64,000 nt of DNA from Synechococcus sp. LA31 (GCF_018502385.1 NZ_CP075523.1:372001-436000), one strand, 5' to 3'; positions 42,670-52,454 are shown, counted from the first letter of the stretch. The notes: generated by a model not told the origin, from the sequence alone. Made by a program: numbers and translations.

Positions 42670-44529
42670 GTGCTGTTCAAACTCGCCAGGCGGCTTCTGG
42701 GTAAGCCCTTACCGCGCAGCCAATCGGATTCCGAGCGGTTGCCCAGCTTTGAGGCCCTGCCGATCCTGAGTTCTGATGCCCTCTCCTCAGTGGCGTATGC
42801 CACTGAGGCGGCGCTTGGGGTACTGATCCTGGCGGGCAGCCGCGCTTTGGAACTGTCGCTGCCGATCACCGGGGCGATCGTGTTGCTGATCGCGATCGTG
42901 GTGCTCTCCTATCGGCAGACGATCGAGGCTTACCCCCAGGGTGGTGGTTCCTACGTCGTAGCGCGGGAAAACCTCGGCACCTGGCCCAGCCTGATTGCGG
43001 CGGCCTCGCTGTTGGTGGATTACACCCTCACTGCCGCGGTGAGCCTGATGGCTGGCACCCAGGCCCTCTCGTCGTTGCTGCCGGGGTTGCTGCCTTACGA
43101 AACGCCATTGGCGCTGCTGCTGCTGGTGCTGGTGGGTTGGGCCAACCTGCGCGGTGTGAAGGAAGCTGGCCGCGCCTTTGCGATCCCCACCTATGCGTTT
43201 GTGGTGATGGTGGTGTTGCTGGCCCTGTTCGGCTTGCAAAACCTGGTGTTTGCCCATGGCTTCACGCCGGATGCACCACCGCTGGTGCGGGCGGTGGAGC
43301 CGCTGGGCCTGTTTCTGATCCTGCGGGCGTTCAGCTCCGGTTGTTCCGCCATGACCGGGATCGAGGCGATCGCCAATGGCGTGAAGGTGTTCCGTGAGCC
43401 CGCCGCCAAGCGTGCCCAGCGCACCATGTTGGTGATGGGCGTGATGCTCGCCCTGATGTTCCTGGCTGTGAGTGGCCTGGGCTGGCTGTATGGGGTGTCG
43501 CCCAGCCCCGATCGCACCGTGCTCGCGCAGATCGGCATCCGGGTGTTCGGTGAGGGAAGTCCCCTGTTTTGGGCGCTGCAGATCAGCACTCTGCTGATCC
43601 TGGCTCTGGCGGCTAACACGGCCTTCGCGGGCTTTCCCCGCCTGGCGGCCATGTTGGCTCAGGACCGCTTCCTGCCCCGCCAGATGGCCTGGATTGGCGA
43701 TCGGTTGGTGTTCCAGAACGGCATTGCCGTATTACTGGTGGCCGCTGGCCTGGTGATCGTGGTGTGCCGCGGCGACACCACCGTGGCGGTGAACCTCTAT
43801 GCCCTGGGCGTGTTCAGCGCCTTCACCCTGTCGCAGGCGGGGATGGTGGTGCGCTGGTGGCGGCTGCGGGGTCCGGGCTGGCTAGGCCGGTTGCTGATGA
43901 ATGCCCTCGGATCCCTCACCACGTTTGTGGTGCTGCTGGTGATCGTGGTGAGCAAATTTGATGAGGGGGCCTGGACGGTGGTGATCGCCATCCCCCTGCT
44001 GGTGTGGATGCTGGCTCGGATCCGACACCGCTACGACACGATTTACCGCGCCATTGGCCTGCGACCAGACGAAGACCGCACCCTCCACCTGCCGCAGCGC
44101 CGCGACCCCCTAGGTAACACCAGCCTGGTTTGGGTGCCGTCGTTGAGTCGCCCCAGCCTGGAGGCGCTTCGCTACGCCGCTACCGTGTCTGATCGTGTGG
44201 TGGCCGTGTGGGTGCTTGCCGAGGGGGACGATCCCAAGGCCATCCGCGACCAGTGGCGCCGCTGTGTGGGCGAGGAGGATGGACGGGGCTTCGAGTTGCG
44301 GCTGCTGGAGAGCCCTTTTGCCTCGCTGATCGATCCCTTCGTGGATTACGTGGCCCAGGAGGAACAGCGCCATCCCGAAACTACCTTCACGATCGTGATG
44401 CCGATGGGCATTCCTCGCTATCGCTTCGATGGTGTGCTGCTCAATCAGCGCGGGGTGAATATGCGCCGCAGCCTGGATGCCCATCGCAACAGAGTGTTCA
44501 CCCTGGTGCGTTACTACCTGCCGGCCTGA
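42670..44529 (+). CDS. APC-family amino-acid/polyamine permease
   Basis: A GTG start at 42670 (VLFKLARRLLGKPLP) gives 619 residues. About 12 membrane helices fill the first 450 residues, with APC signatures ILSSDALSSVAYATEAALG, YPQGGGSYVVARENLG and FSSGCSAMTGIEAIANGV. The C-terminal 150 residues are a soluble domain. Its substrate is unknown. It precedes the ndhF3 gene by 53 bases on the same strand. Confidence 0.87.
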   Translation: MLFKLARRLLGKPLPRSQSDSERLPSFEALPILSSDALSSVAYATEAALGVLILAGSRALELSLPITGAIVLLIAIVVLSYRQTIEAYPQGGGSYVVARENLGTWPSLIAAASLLVDYTLTAAVSLMAGTQALSSLLPGLLPYETPLALLLLVLVGWANLRGVKEAGRAFAIPTYAFVVMVVLLALFGLQNLVFAHGFTPDAPPLVRAVEPLGLFLILRAFSSGCSAMTGIEAIANGVKVFREPAAKRAQRTMLVMGVMLALMFLAVSGLGWLYGVSPSPDRTVLAQIGIRVFGEGSPLFWALQISTLLILALAANTAFAGFPRLAAMLAQDRFLPRQMAWIGDRLVFQNGIAVLLVAAGLVIVVCRGDTTVAVNLYALGVFSAFTLSQAGMVVRWWRLRGPGWLGRLLMNALGSLTTFVVLLVIVVSKFDEGAWTVVIAIPLLVWMLARIRHRYDTIYRAIGLRPDEDRTLHLPQRRDPLGNTSLVWVPSLSRPSLEALRYAATVSDRVVAVWVLAEGDDPKAIRDQWRRCVGEEDGRGFELRLLESPFASLIDPFVDYVAQEEQRHPETTFTIVMPMGIPRYRFDGVLLNQRGVNMRRSLDAHRNRVFTLVRYYLPA

Positions 44530-44582
44530 CCCAGCGATCCGTTGAGGCGATTACGTTTCAACCACCCTGAACCTCCATACAC

Positions 44583-46454
44583 GTGTCCTGGCTTGGTACG
44601 GCCTGGTTGGTTCCCATCTACCCGCTGGTGGGAGCCCTATTCAGCCTGCTCTGGTCGCCTGGGGTGATCGCCCGCACGGGCCCGCGCCCATCGGGCTACA
44701 TGAATCTGCTGATGGTGTCGATCGCGTTCGGCCACAGCTTGATGGCCCTGCTCGGGCTCACGGGCAATTCGGCCGCAGGTCAGGCGGCGATCTATGCACC
44801 CCCGAGCTTTCAGTGGACTTGGCTGAACACCGCCGGCCTGCGCATCGGGTTTGACGGCCTCGTCACCGAGCCTGCGCTGATTGCCATGACGGTGATCACC
44901 GGTTTGCACGTGTTGGTGCAGATCTACGCGATTGGATACCTCGAGATGGATTGGGGTTGGCCGCGTTTCTTTGGCAGCCTCAGCTTTTTTGAAGCGGGCC
45001 TGTGCGGCCTCGTGCTCACCGATTCGATCTTCTTCAGCTATGTGTTGTTGGAGCTGCTCACCGTGGGTACCTACGTGATCGTGGGCACCTGGTTCAACCA
45101 GTCGCTGGTGGTGAAGGGGGCTCGTGATGCCTTTCTCACCAAGCGCATTGGTGACCTGATCCTGTTGGCCGGTGTGATCGCTCTGTTGCCGATCACCGGC
45201 ACTTGGAACTTTCATGGCTTGCAGGCCTGGGCCGCTGATCTCACCAACAACGGCCAGCCCCTGCCAGCGGGTTTTCAGCTGATCCTGCTGGCGTTGATTG
45301 CGGGGCCCATGGGCAAATGCGCCCAGATCCCCCTGCACCTCTGGCTGGATGAAGCCATGGAGAGCCCTCTACCGTCCACCGTGCTGCGCAACTCGGTGGT
45401 GGTGATTGGTGGGGCCTGGGTGCTGCTGCGCCTCGAGCCGCTGATCGAACTCAGCCCCTTGGTGCAGGGGGTGCTTGTGGTGGTGGGTGGCACCACGGCC
45501 TTGGTGGCCGCCCTGATCGCACTCGGCCAGATCGATGTCAAGCGCGCGATGAGTTTTCTGGTGAGCAGCTGGCTGGGGCTGCTGTTTGTGGCTGTGGGCC
45601 TTGGCGGTATCGGTGTGGCCGATCACCTGCTGCTGGTGTATCCGCTGCCGATGGCGCTGATGTTGATGGCGGTGGGCACGATTGTGATCGGCAACATCAC
45701 CCAAGACCTCACTCAGCTCGGTGGCCTGTGGAGCAGGCGCCCTCTGGTGGGTATGGCCTTTCTGGTGGGTGCAGCGGGATTGGTGGGTCTGCCGCCGTTT
45801 GGGGGATTTGCGGCGTTGCGCGAACTGTTGGAGCTGACGGCTACAAGCCGATGGCCCTGGCTGCTTGGGGGGCTGGTGTTGCTCACAAATGCCCTGCTCT
45901 GCGCTTGTTTGATGCGGGTGTTTGGTTTGATCTGGGGCGGTCGTCCCAATCCCTTCACCGTGCGCTCTCCAGAGGTGCTCTGGCTCATGGTGTTGCCCAC
46001 CATGCTCTTGATGGGCCTGGTGCTGCACATCCCCCAGCTCCTGGTGCAGCTTGGGATTTATGAGCTCTCGCCCTTGCCAGGCTGGGGGCCGCTGGGTTGG
46101 CCCTTGCTGGCTTCCAGCTTTGTTGGCGCAGGGGTTTCCGCGTGGTTTTACTTCCGGCCCCACCCGCTGGCGCAGCTGCCCTCCAGCCTGGGCGGCGTGC
46201 AGCACTGGCTCGCAGAAGACATGCGAACTGAGGCCTTCTATCACCGCACCGTTGTTGCGTTGGTGGTAACCCTGGCGCGCGTCAGCGCCTGGGCGGATCT
46301 CCAGTTGGTGGATGGCTTCAGTGCCGGTGCCGGTGGTTCCGCGATGCAGGCAGCACGGCGGCTCAGCTTCACCACCAGTGGCCGCTCCCAGGCTTATGCC
46401 CTTTCCTTCGTGCTCGGCGTGCTGCTCATGGCTGCCTGGCTTCTGTTCCGCTGA
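44583..46454 (+). CDS. ndhF3: NDH-1 subunit F3 (CO2-uptake type)
   Basis: This 623-residue NdhF-type subunit has a GTG start at 44583. It has YVLLELLTVGTYVIVGTWFNQ, GPMGKCAQIPLHLWLDEAMESPLPSTVLRNSVVV and the long C-terminal region. It is the first gene of the ndhF3-ndhD3-cupA-cupS series; the presence of cupS identifies this as the high-affinity, normally low-CO2-inducible NDH-1MS complex. It is the counterpart of ndhF4 in this window but clearly diverged. Confidence 0.92.
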   Translation: MSWLGTAWLVPIYPLVGALFSLLWSPGVIARTGPRPSGYMNLLMVSIAFGHSLMALLGLTGNSAAGQAAIYAPPSFQWTWLNTAGLRIGFDGLVTEPALIAMTVITGLHVLVQIYAIGYLEMDWGWPRFFGSLSFFEAGLCGLVLTDSIFFSYVLLELLTVGTYVIVGTWFNQSLVVKGARDAFLTKRIGDLILLAGVIALLPITGTWNFHGLQAWAADLTNNGQPLPAGFQLILLALIAGPMGKCAQIPLHLWLDEAMESPLPSTVLRNSVVVIGGAWVLLRLEPLIELSPLVQGVLVVVGGTTALVAALIALGQIDVKRAMSFLVSSWLGLLFVAVGLGGIGVADHLLLVYPLPMALMLMAVGTIVIGNITQDLTQLGGLWSRRPLVGMAFLVGAAGLVGLPPFGGFAALRELLELTATSRWPWLLGGLVLLTNALLCACLMRVFGLIWGGRPNPFTVRSPEVLWLMVLPTMLLMGLVLHIPQLLVQLGIYELSPLPGWGPLGWPLLASSFVGAGVSAWFYFRPHPLAQLPSSLGGVQHWLAEDMRTEAFYHRTVVALVVTLARVSAWADLQLVDGFSAGAGGSAMQAARRLSFTTSGRSQAYALSFVLGVLLMAAWLLFR

Positions 46455-46464
46455 GCCGATCGCC

Positions 46465-47961
46465 ATGACCCTGTTGTTGCTTCTGCTCCTGCTTCCGCTG
46501 CTCACGGCGGTGGTTCTGCCCGTGCTGCCCTCGGGCTTGCCCTGGGTGCGCCGTGCTGCGTTGGTGGCCCCTCTTCTCCAGGTGGTGGCAGCACTCCTGT
46601 GGTGGCGCCAGCCAAGCGCTGAGCTCTCGTTGAGCTGGCTCCCTCGGCTCGGATTAAGGCTGGATCTGGGCCTTGATGGCATCACCCTGCCGTTGGTGTT
46701 GCTCACCGCTTTGATCACCGCGATGGCCGTGCTGGCTGCCCCGCCGAATCAGAGCCGGCCCAAGCTGTTTTTTGGGCTGTTGCTGGCGACAAACCTGGGT
46801 CTGATCGGCTCATTTCTGGCCCGTAACGCTCTGCTCTTTGTGATGGCCTACGAGCTGATCCTGATTCCCACCACCCTGCTGGTAGCCACTTGGGGCGGCC
46901 AGCGTCGTGCCGGAGCGGCGATTCGTTTCCTCACCTATGGAGCCGTGTCTGGGGTGGCCCTGCTTGCCGCGGTGCTCGCTATGGGCTGGCTGCAGCCAAG
47001 CGGCCTTGATTTCAGTTACTCAGCCTTGGCGCGCCACAGCCTCAGCCCTGTTCAGCAAGGCTGGATTCTGGCGTTGGTGCTGTTGTCATTCGGCTTGAAA
47101 TTGCCGGTGGTACCGCTGCATGGTTGGCAGCCGCTCACCTACAGCCAGGCCCCCACACCCGTGGCCATGGTGCTGAGTGGTGCTGTTTCGAAGCTTGGGG
47201 CCTATGGGCTGCTTCGTTTCGGGGTTGAGTTTCTACCTGATGCCTGGAGTGCCTGGGCTCCTTGGCTTGCGGTGGCAGGAGCGGTGAGTGCCATCTATGG
47301 CGCCCTTAATGCGATTGCGCAGCTCGATATGCGGCGTCTGGTGGCCTACAGCTCCCTCGGACATATGGGCATCTTGCTGCTTGCCCTGGCTGCGGCCACA
47401 CCCCTGAGCCTTCAGGGGGTTGTTGCTCAGATGCTTGCCCACGGCCTGATCATTGCGCTGCTCTTCTGCCTGGTGGGTCTGATTGAGCGCAAAACAGGCA
47501 CCACTTCGATTCCGGAGCTCTCTGGGCTGCTCAATCCCCAGCGTGGTTTGCCATTCACGATGGGGTTGATGTTGCTCGCTCTGCTAGCTGCCGCTGGCGT
47601 GCCGGGTTTGGCTGGCTTCGTGGCAGAGCTGCTGGTGTTCGAAGGTAGCTGGGTGGCGTTCCCCTGGCCCACCCTGGTCTGTCTGCTGGCATCAGGGCTC
47701 ACCGCCGTTTATGCCATCCGCCTCTTCAACCGGGTTGGCTTTGGCCGGCTCGACAATGAGCGTGCTGATTGGGTCAGCACCACCTGGCAGGAGCGAACTC
47801 CGGCCTTGGTGCTCACGTCGCTGGTGCTGCTTGCTGGCCTCTGGCCAACAGCCCTCACCGGTTTCAGTGAAAGCTCCACGGCTCCTTTGGCATTGCGCTC
47901 CAGTGCCGCGGTCACCGTGATCGCGCTCGCTCCCACCTCCACTACTGAGCTCCCCGCATGA
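46465..47961 (+). CDS. ndhD3: NDH-1 subunit D3 (CO2-uptake type)
   Basis: The ATG at 46465 gives 498 residues (MTLLLLLLLLPLLTAVVLP). It has FVMAYELILIPTTLLVATWGG with the conserved Glu, the VVPLHGWQPLTYSQAPTPVAMVLSG region, YSSLGHMGILLL and GVPGLAGFVAELLVFEG. It starts 10 bases after ndhF3 and overlaps cupA by four bases. The upstream open frame (from 46312) lies within ndhF3 and is not used. Confidence 0.92.
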   Translation: MTLLLLLLLLPLLTAVVLPVLPSGLPWVRRAALVAPLLQVVAALLWWRQPSAELSLSWLPRLGLRLDLGLDGITLPLVLLTALITAMAVLAAPPNQSRPKLFFGLLLATNLGLIGSFLARNALLFVMAYELILIPTTLLVATWGGQRRAGAAIRFLTYGAVSGVALLAAVLAMGWLQPSGLDFSYSALARHSLSPVQQGWILALVLLSFGLKLPVVPLHGWQPLTYSQAPTPVAMVLSGAVSKLGAYGLLRFGVEFLPDAWSAWAPWLAVAGAVSAIYGALNAIAQLDMRRLVAYSSLGHMGILLLALAAATPLSLQGVVAQMLAHGLIIALLFCLVGLIERKTGTTSIPELSGLLNPQRGLPFTMGLMLLALLAAAGVPGLAGFVAELLVFEGSWVAFPWPTLVCLLASGLTAVYAIRLFNRVGFGRLDNERADWVSTTWQERTPALVLTSLVLLAGLWPTALTGFSESSTAPLALRSSAAVTVIALAPTSTTELPA

Positions 47962-49262
47962 CTGCCGCTGTCACCTCGGAGCGAACCAAGGCTCCCCTCC
48001 TGCCTCCTTCCACCCACCCTTATGCCGATGTGATTCATCGGCTCGAGGCCGGTGGTTCGATGTTGCCCGATACACCGGAGAACCTTCAGCAGATCATCGG
48101 TATCTACAAGGCCTATGCCGTGCCGATGGATTTCTATTGGCGCGATCTTCTCTACATCGCAGAGCGGGTGTTTCTCAATCCGCTACCTGCTTTCAAATAC
48201 TTCATCCCGCAAGAGTATCTCGATCGCCCCAATAGCTATGCGGGTGATCAGGCACAGCTGCGCATCTGGCGTGGGGGCGAGACGGTGCATCCTGAGCTGC
48301 TGGCCTTCATGGAGCGCGGTGAAACCACCCGCATGCCCAAGCTCCTCCACCACCTCTGGCATGACCGGGTGAATATGGAGTTTGCCGAGGCCTGCATGCG
48401 GGCGATGCTCTGGCACCAAGGCATGGGCGGCCGCTTCAATGATTACCTCGAGAGCGACGCCTACCGCACCAACGCTGATCGGGCGATTAAGGCCTATTTC
48501 AAAGGCAATCCGCTGATGCTGGGGCTGTATGCGCTCTTCCCAGAGATGTTCCTGGAGCAGGTGCGGCAGCTCAGCTATACCGCCAACCTTGGCCTGTTCT
48601 GGGAGGTGATGGCGCCGGTGTTCTTCGAGATGAGCGACCTCTACGACGAGGGCAAGCTCACCTCTGTGCCTGAAGCCATGGACTTTCTCGTGAACGGCAT
48701 CTTTGCGGTGGCCGGCCGCCCCATTTATCACCACCTCTACATCGGTGACGACTGCTACGAGATCATCCCGAAGAGTGAAGGGTTCACCTGGCTTTATGAA
48801 GCGGCTCTGCCCTATGTGGAGGCGGTGTTCTATCGCACCTCACCCTTCCGCGGTACCAAGAGCTACAACGCTCAGGCCCATCAAGTTCCTGCGGACCAGG
48901 CGGATTTCCACTACGGCATTCTTTACGCCGATGTTTTCCCCGTGGGCTCTGCAGGGATTCCTCCCACCCTGCTGATGCAGGACATGCTGCATTTCCTGCC
49001 GCCTTATCTCAAGGCCCTTTATCAGCAGCACAAGCGTGGCGACGAGGATGAACTGATTCAGCTGGGTATCACCTTTCAGCGCTCGATGTACAACGTTACT
49101 TCAGCGGTGATTCAGGCCCTTCGTGGTGCTGTGCTCTATCCGCTGGATGACAACGATCCCGAGCATCTGAAGGCGAATCGCAGCTTTTTTGAGGCGCAGA
49201 TGGATCGCTTCCTGCGGCCTGAGGCACGCCTCTCCGATATTCAATCCCAGAACTACCGCTAA
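47958..49262 (+). CDS. cupA: CO2 hydration protein CupA/ChpY
   Basis: This is a 434-residue member of the ChpX/ChpY family with the motif LWHDRVNMEFAEACMRAMLWHQ, FNAQAHQVPADQADF-like segment and GIPPTLLMQDM. It is longer than CupB (380 residues), mainly from the N-terminal leader and the last 30 residues. Paired with NdhD3, NdhF3 and CupS, it should convert CO2 to HCO3- using the redox energy of NDH-1. The start overlaps ndhD3 by ATGA; the stop overlaps the cupS ATG by one base. Confidence 0.93.
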   Translation: MTAAVTSERTKAPLLPPSTHPYADVIHRLEAGGSMLPDTPENLQQIIGIYKAYAVPMDFYWRDLLYIAERVFLNPLPAFKYFIPQEYLDRPNSYAGDQAQLRIWRGGETVHPELLAFMERGETTRMPKLLHHLWHDRVNMEFAEACMRAMLWHQGMGGRFNDYLESDAYRTNADRAIKAYFKGNPLMLGLYALFPEMFLEQVRQLSYTANLGLFWEVMAPVFFEMSDLYDEGKLTSVPEAMDFLVNGIFAVAGRPIYHHLYIGDDCYEIIPKSEGFTWLYEAALPYVEAVFYRTSPFRGTKSYNAQAHQVPADQADFHYGILYADVFPVGSAGIPPTLLMQDMLHFLPPYLKALYQQHKRGDEDELIQLGITFQRSMYNVTSAVIQALRGAVLYPLDDNDPEHLKANRSFFEAQMDRFLRPEARLSDIQSQNYR

Positions 49263-49663
49263 TGGCTTCGATTCTCGAAACCGCCGCCTCTGTGGGCATC
49301 TTCAACACCCTGCTGGCCGCCGTGGATGCTGCTGGTTTGCGCAGTGCCCTCGAAGGGGATGGCCCGTTTACGGTGTTCGCACCCGTGGATGAGGCGTTTG
49401 CGGCTTTGCCCCCCGGCACGGTGCAAACCTTGGTGGATAACCCCCCGCAGCTGGCGAGAATCCTCAAATACCACGTGATCTCTGGTGCTCGATCACGCGC
49501 CCAGCTGGTGGTTCAGGAGAGTTGGGAGAGCCTTGAAGGTGCACCGATTCCGATCCGCCGCGCCGAGCCCTTTGAGGTGAAGAACGCCACAGTCGTGCAG
49601 GCCGATGTGATCTGTGACAACGGCGTCGTACACGTGATCAACCGCGTGATTTTGCCAGGCTAA
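49262..49663 (+). CDS. cupS: Fasciclin-domain subunit CupS of NDH-1MS
   Basis: This 133-residue single fasciclin (FAS1) domain contains FTVFAPVDEAFAALP, LARILKYHVISG and DNGVVHVINRVILPG. Unlike secreted fasciclins it has no signal peptide, as is normal for CupS, which attaches to CupA on the cytosolic face. It is the last gene of the operon. Confidence 0.92.
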   Translation: MASILETAASVGIFNTLLAAVDAAGLRSALEGDGPFTVFAPVDEAFAALPPGTVQTLVDNPPQLARILKYHVISGARSRAQLVVQESWESLEGAPIPIRRAEPFEVKNATVVQADVICDNGVVHVINRVILPG

Positions 49664-49664
49664 T

Positions 49665-49904
49665 TCAGGCAGCCCTTTGGTTTTTGCCGTCGAGGTAGTG
49701 ATCCCAGCTTCCGCGCCCACGTCGAGGCTGGCTCACCTGGTTGTGCAGCCGACGGACCCGCAGGATGCGCTCGCGCTCGAGCGTGCGGTAGTGCTCGATC
49801 GTGCGTTTGCGGCTGCGGGATTCATCGAAGAGGATGGCGCTGGCCAGCGCCACCGAAGTGCCGATGATGCCGGCGGCCAGCAGCAGGGCGAAGGTGTCAG
49901 GCAT
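49665..49904 (-). CDS. Small single-helix membrane protein
   Basis: This 79-residue protein has an N-terminal membrane segment (FALLLAAGIIGTSVALASAILF) and a basic, probably helical, cytosolic tail (SRSRKRTIEHYRTLERERILRVRRL). It is convergent with cupS, 1 base apart. No family was recognised; the tail could be a coiled coil or a nucleic-acid/lipid-binding helix. Confidence 0.65.
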   Translation of the reverse strand: MPDTFALLLAAGIIGTSVALASAILFDESRSRKRTIEHYRTLERERILRVRRLHNQVSQPRRGRGSWDHYLDGKNQRAA

Positions 49905-49968
49905 GGCCAGATCGCAGGCGTCCGTGGAGCTTTTGTATCGGATCGCCGCCTTTCGTCAAGGGTGTGTT

Positions 49969-51240
49969 TCAGGGGCGGAGTGCTGCAAGGCCTGAGCTGA
50001 TTGCGGCGTAGCACTGATGCAATTGCGCCTCACTCATGCACAACGGCGGCAGCATGTACACCACGTTGCCCAGGGGACGGATGTACACCCCTTGCTGGAG
50101 GCAGTGGCGCTGCAGTTCTTTGCCGATCGGGTTGAGGTAGCTGCTGCTGCCGGCATCCAACTCGAAGGCAGCAACGGTGCCTTGGCAGCGCACGTGTTTC
50201 ACCAGGGGATGCAGGGCCAGCTCTTCGAGGAGCGGGATGTGGCGCGCATCGAACTGTTGATAGCGCTCCGGGTTGTGCTGCAGCAGATCAAGGCTGGCTA
50301 GGGCTGCAGCGCAGCCGAGCGGATTGGCGGTGAAGCTGTGACCGTGGAAGAAGGTGTGCGTCGGCTCTTGGCTGATGAATCCTTGGTAGAGCTGTTCACG
50401 CGCCAGGGTGGCACCCATTGGCAGGAAACCACCGGTGAGCCCTTTGGAGAGCGCCATCAGGTCGGGTTGAAGGCCAGCTCGCTGGCTGGCGAACAGGGAA
50501 CCGGTCCGCCCGAACCCTGTCATCACCTCATCGGCGATGAGCAGGGCGCTACAGCTGCGCACCCGCTCCTGCACCGCACGCAAGAAGCTGGGACGCACCA
50601 TGTGCATCCCAGACGCACCTTGAATCAGCGGCTCCATAATCACCGCTGCTGTGGGTGTGGCCAGGGCCTGCTCGAGCTCCAGCAAGGCCTGGGCCTCGCG
50701 CACGTCCACGCTGTCGTCGCCCCAGTGGGTGTGGGGCCAGCTGATGCGAGCCACATCAAACAGCAGCTCCTCGTAGGGCGCGGTAAAGATCGATCGATCA
50801 CCCACCGCCATCGCGCCGAAGGTGTCGCCGTGATATGCGCCCTCAAAGGCAATGATTTGCTGGCGATTGCTGCCCTGGTTGCGCCACCACTGCCAGGCGA
50901 TCTTGAGGGCTACCTCCACGGCTGTGGAGCCGTTGTCGGAGAAGAACAGCCGCTCCAAGCCACTGAGAGCCGCAAGGCGGGTGGCCAGCTGCTCAGCGGG
51001 GGCATGGCTGAAGTTGGCGAAAATCACCTGCTCGAGCTGCAGCGCTTGGCGGCCGATTGCGGCAGCGATCGCCGGTTCGGCGTGGCCGTGGAGGGTGACC
51101 CACCAACTGCTGATCGCATCGATGAGCTGCCGCCCGTCGTGCAGTTCGAGCAGGCAGCCCTGAGCGCGTTTGATTTGCAGCGGTGCGGGGCTGGTCGCCA
51201 CCTGAGTGGTGGGATGCCAGAGGTGGGGATGCCAGCTCAT
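49969..51240 (-). CDS. bioA: Adenosylmethionine-8-amino-7-oxononanoate aminotransferase
   Basis: This is a 423-residue class III PLP aminotransferase. It has SSWWVTLHGHAEPAIAAAI, FSDNGSTAVEVALKIA, AYHGDTFGAMAVGD, LLIADEVMTGFGRTG and the Lys-bearing LMALSKGLTGGFLPMGATL. The opening HLWHPTTQ with its aromatic residues is the BioA type. It makes 7,8-diaminopelargonate in biotin synthesis using S-adenosylmethionine. No other bio gene is in the window. Confidence 0.93.
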   Translation of the reverse strand: MSWHPHLWHPTTQVATSPAPLQIKRAQGCLLELHDGRQLIDAISSWWVTLHGHAEPAIAAAIGRQALQLEQVIFANFSHAPAEQLATRLAALSGLERLFFSDNGSTAVEVALKIAWQWWRNQGSNRQQIIAFEGAYHGDTFGAMAVGDRSIFTAPYEELLFDVARISWPHTHWGDDSVDVREAQALLELEQALATPTAAVIMEPLIQGASGMHMVRPSFLRAVQERVRSCSALLIADEVMTGFGRTGSLFASQRAGLQPDLMALSKGLTGGFLPMGATLAREQLYQGFISQEPTHTFFHGHSFTANPLGCAAALASLDLLQHNPERYQQFDARHIPLLEELALHPLVKHVRCQGTVAAFELDAGSSSYLNPIGKELQRHCLQQGVYIRPLGNVVYMLPPLCMSEAQLHQCYAAISSGLAALRP

Positions 51241-51250
51241 CGAAGCAGCT

Positions 51251-52222
51251 TCAAGCTTCTAAGTAGTCGATCACCCGCTCCGATAGGCGGCGGATCGCAG
51301 CGTTGGCGCGCCGCTCCACGCCACGTGCTTGGTCACGGCTGAGGCCCATCTGCCTGGCCACGGCGCTGAGGTTCATCGGTGCCTGTTGATCGATGCCGTA
51401 GCGCAGTCGTAGCAGCTCCGCTTCCTGTGCTGGGAGCTCATCCAGCAGCGCCACCAGATCCTTCTGCAGGTGGCTGGCTGTGAGTTGGTCGCTGGGCAGC
51501 TGGGCATCGCAACGCAAGGTGTCGAGCAGCCGCAGGTCGTCTTCCGGTCCGTGTCCACTGTCCAGGCTCAGGGGTTCTTGAGCGCGGAACAGGGCCTCGC
51601 GGATGTCGAGCGGCTTGAGCTCGGTGGCCTCGGCGAGTTCTTCGAGGTTGGGTTCACGCCCAAGCATTTGCCGGAGCTCCTGCTGGCAGCGGCGGAGGCG
51701 CTGCAGCCGGTCTTGCATGTGGGCCGGCAAGCGAATGGTTCGGCTCTGCTGCTGCAGGCCACGGCCCATCCCCTCGCGGATCCACCAGGTGGCATAGGTG
51801 GAGAATTTGTAGCCGCGGCTGGGGTCAAAGCGCTGTACCGCCCGGATCAGCCCCAGCGTTCCCTCTTGGATCAGATCCTCAAGCTCGAGGCGTCTGTGGC
51901 TGATCCGCCTCGCGAGGCTCACCACAAGGCGCAGGTTGGCCGTCACCATCCGCTCGCTGGCACGCTCGGCCGCTTTGAGCTGCCGTTGCAATTGGCGTGG
52001 TGTGATCCCCACCTCTAGGGCCCAGGCTTGAACGCTCGGGGTTTGGCCGCCGGAGCGGAGTTTCATTTCTTCGGCTGTCTCAAGCAGCCGTTGTCCGTTC
52101 TGAACGGCCCGGCCCAGGCTGATTTCCTCATCGGCAGTGAGCAGAGGAATCCGGCCAATGGCACGTAGGTGCCGGCTGATCGCGTCGCAGTCTCCTCGGC
52201 GGAGCTTCTGTGGCGCAGGCAT
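51251..52222 (-). CDS. Group 2 sigma factor (RpoD-like)
   Basis: This 323-residue sigma-70 protein lacks the large non-conserved region of the primary sigma. Region 1.2 is at RHLRAIGRIPLLTADEEISLG; region 2 at VTANLRLVVSLARRI, DLIQEGTLGLIRAVQRFDPSRGYKFSTYATWWIREGM; and region 4.2 at MGLSRDQARGVERRANAAIRRL. The N-terminus is short. It probably directs stress or nutrient-responsive transcription. The 232 bases upstream to psiE hold no gene I can support and presumably include its promoter. Confidence 0.93.
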   Translation of the reverse strand: MPAPQKLRRGDCDAISRHLRAIGRIPLLTADEEISLGRAVQNGQRLLETAEEMKLRSGGQTPSVQAWALEVGITPRQLQRQLKAAERASERMVTANLRLVVSLARRISHRRLELEDLIQEGTLGLIRAVQRFDPSRGYKFSTYATWWIREGMGRGLQQQSRTIRLPAHMQDRLQRLRRCQQELRQMLGREPNLEELAEATELKPLDIREALFRAQEPLSLDSGHGPEDDLRLLDTLRCDAQLPSDQLTASHLQKDLVALLDELPAQEAELLRLRYGIDQQAPMNLSAVARQMGLSRDQARGVERRANAAIRRLSERVIDYLEA

Positions 52223-52454
52223 CGAAAGAGATGTCTGTGGGGTGGCGAAAGACTAAAGACTCAACCGTGGTGCTGGGGCGGTTCGGGCGGGGATGCAGCA
52301 ACTGCAATCGTGTTGATCAGTGCTGCTGATCATTGTCTGAGATCAACCGTGAGGGCTGGGTTTTAATCGTGATAAGCCTGCGTAAGGCGTAGCTGTTAAT
52401 CAGCATCGACTGGCATCTAATCCGTTGGAGATTGATGCCAATGAGTGATTGGGA

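Noticed and set aside
45369-46718. 449-codon minus-strand frame opposite ndhF3
   Set aside because: It is Gln/His/Arg-rich low-complexity, lies wholly opposite membrane-protein genes and has no domain.
50338-51342. 334-codon plus-strand frame opposite bioA
   Set aside because: It is a shadow frame with no domain; bioA on the other strand has full catalytic motifs.
52223-52454. Searched the gap upstream of the sigma factor for a small gene, riboswitch or strong hairpin
   Set aside because: Only short frames without context; nothing distinctive seen.
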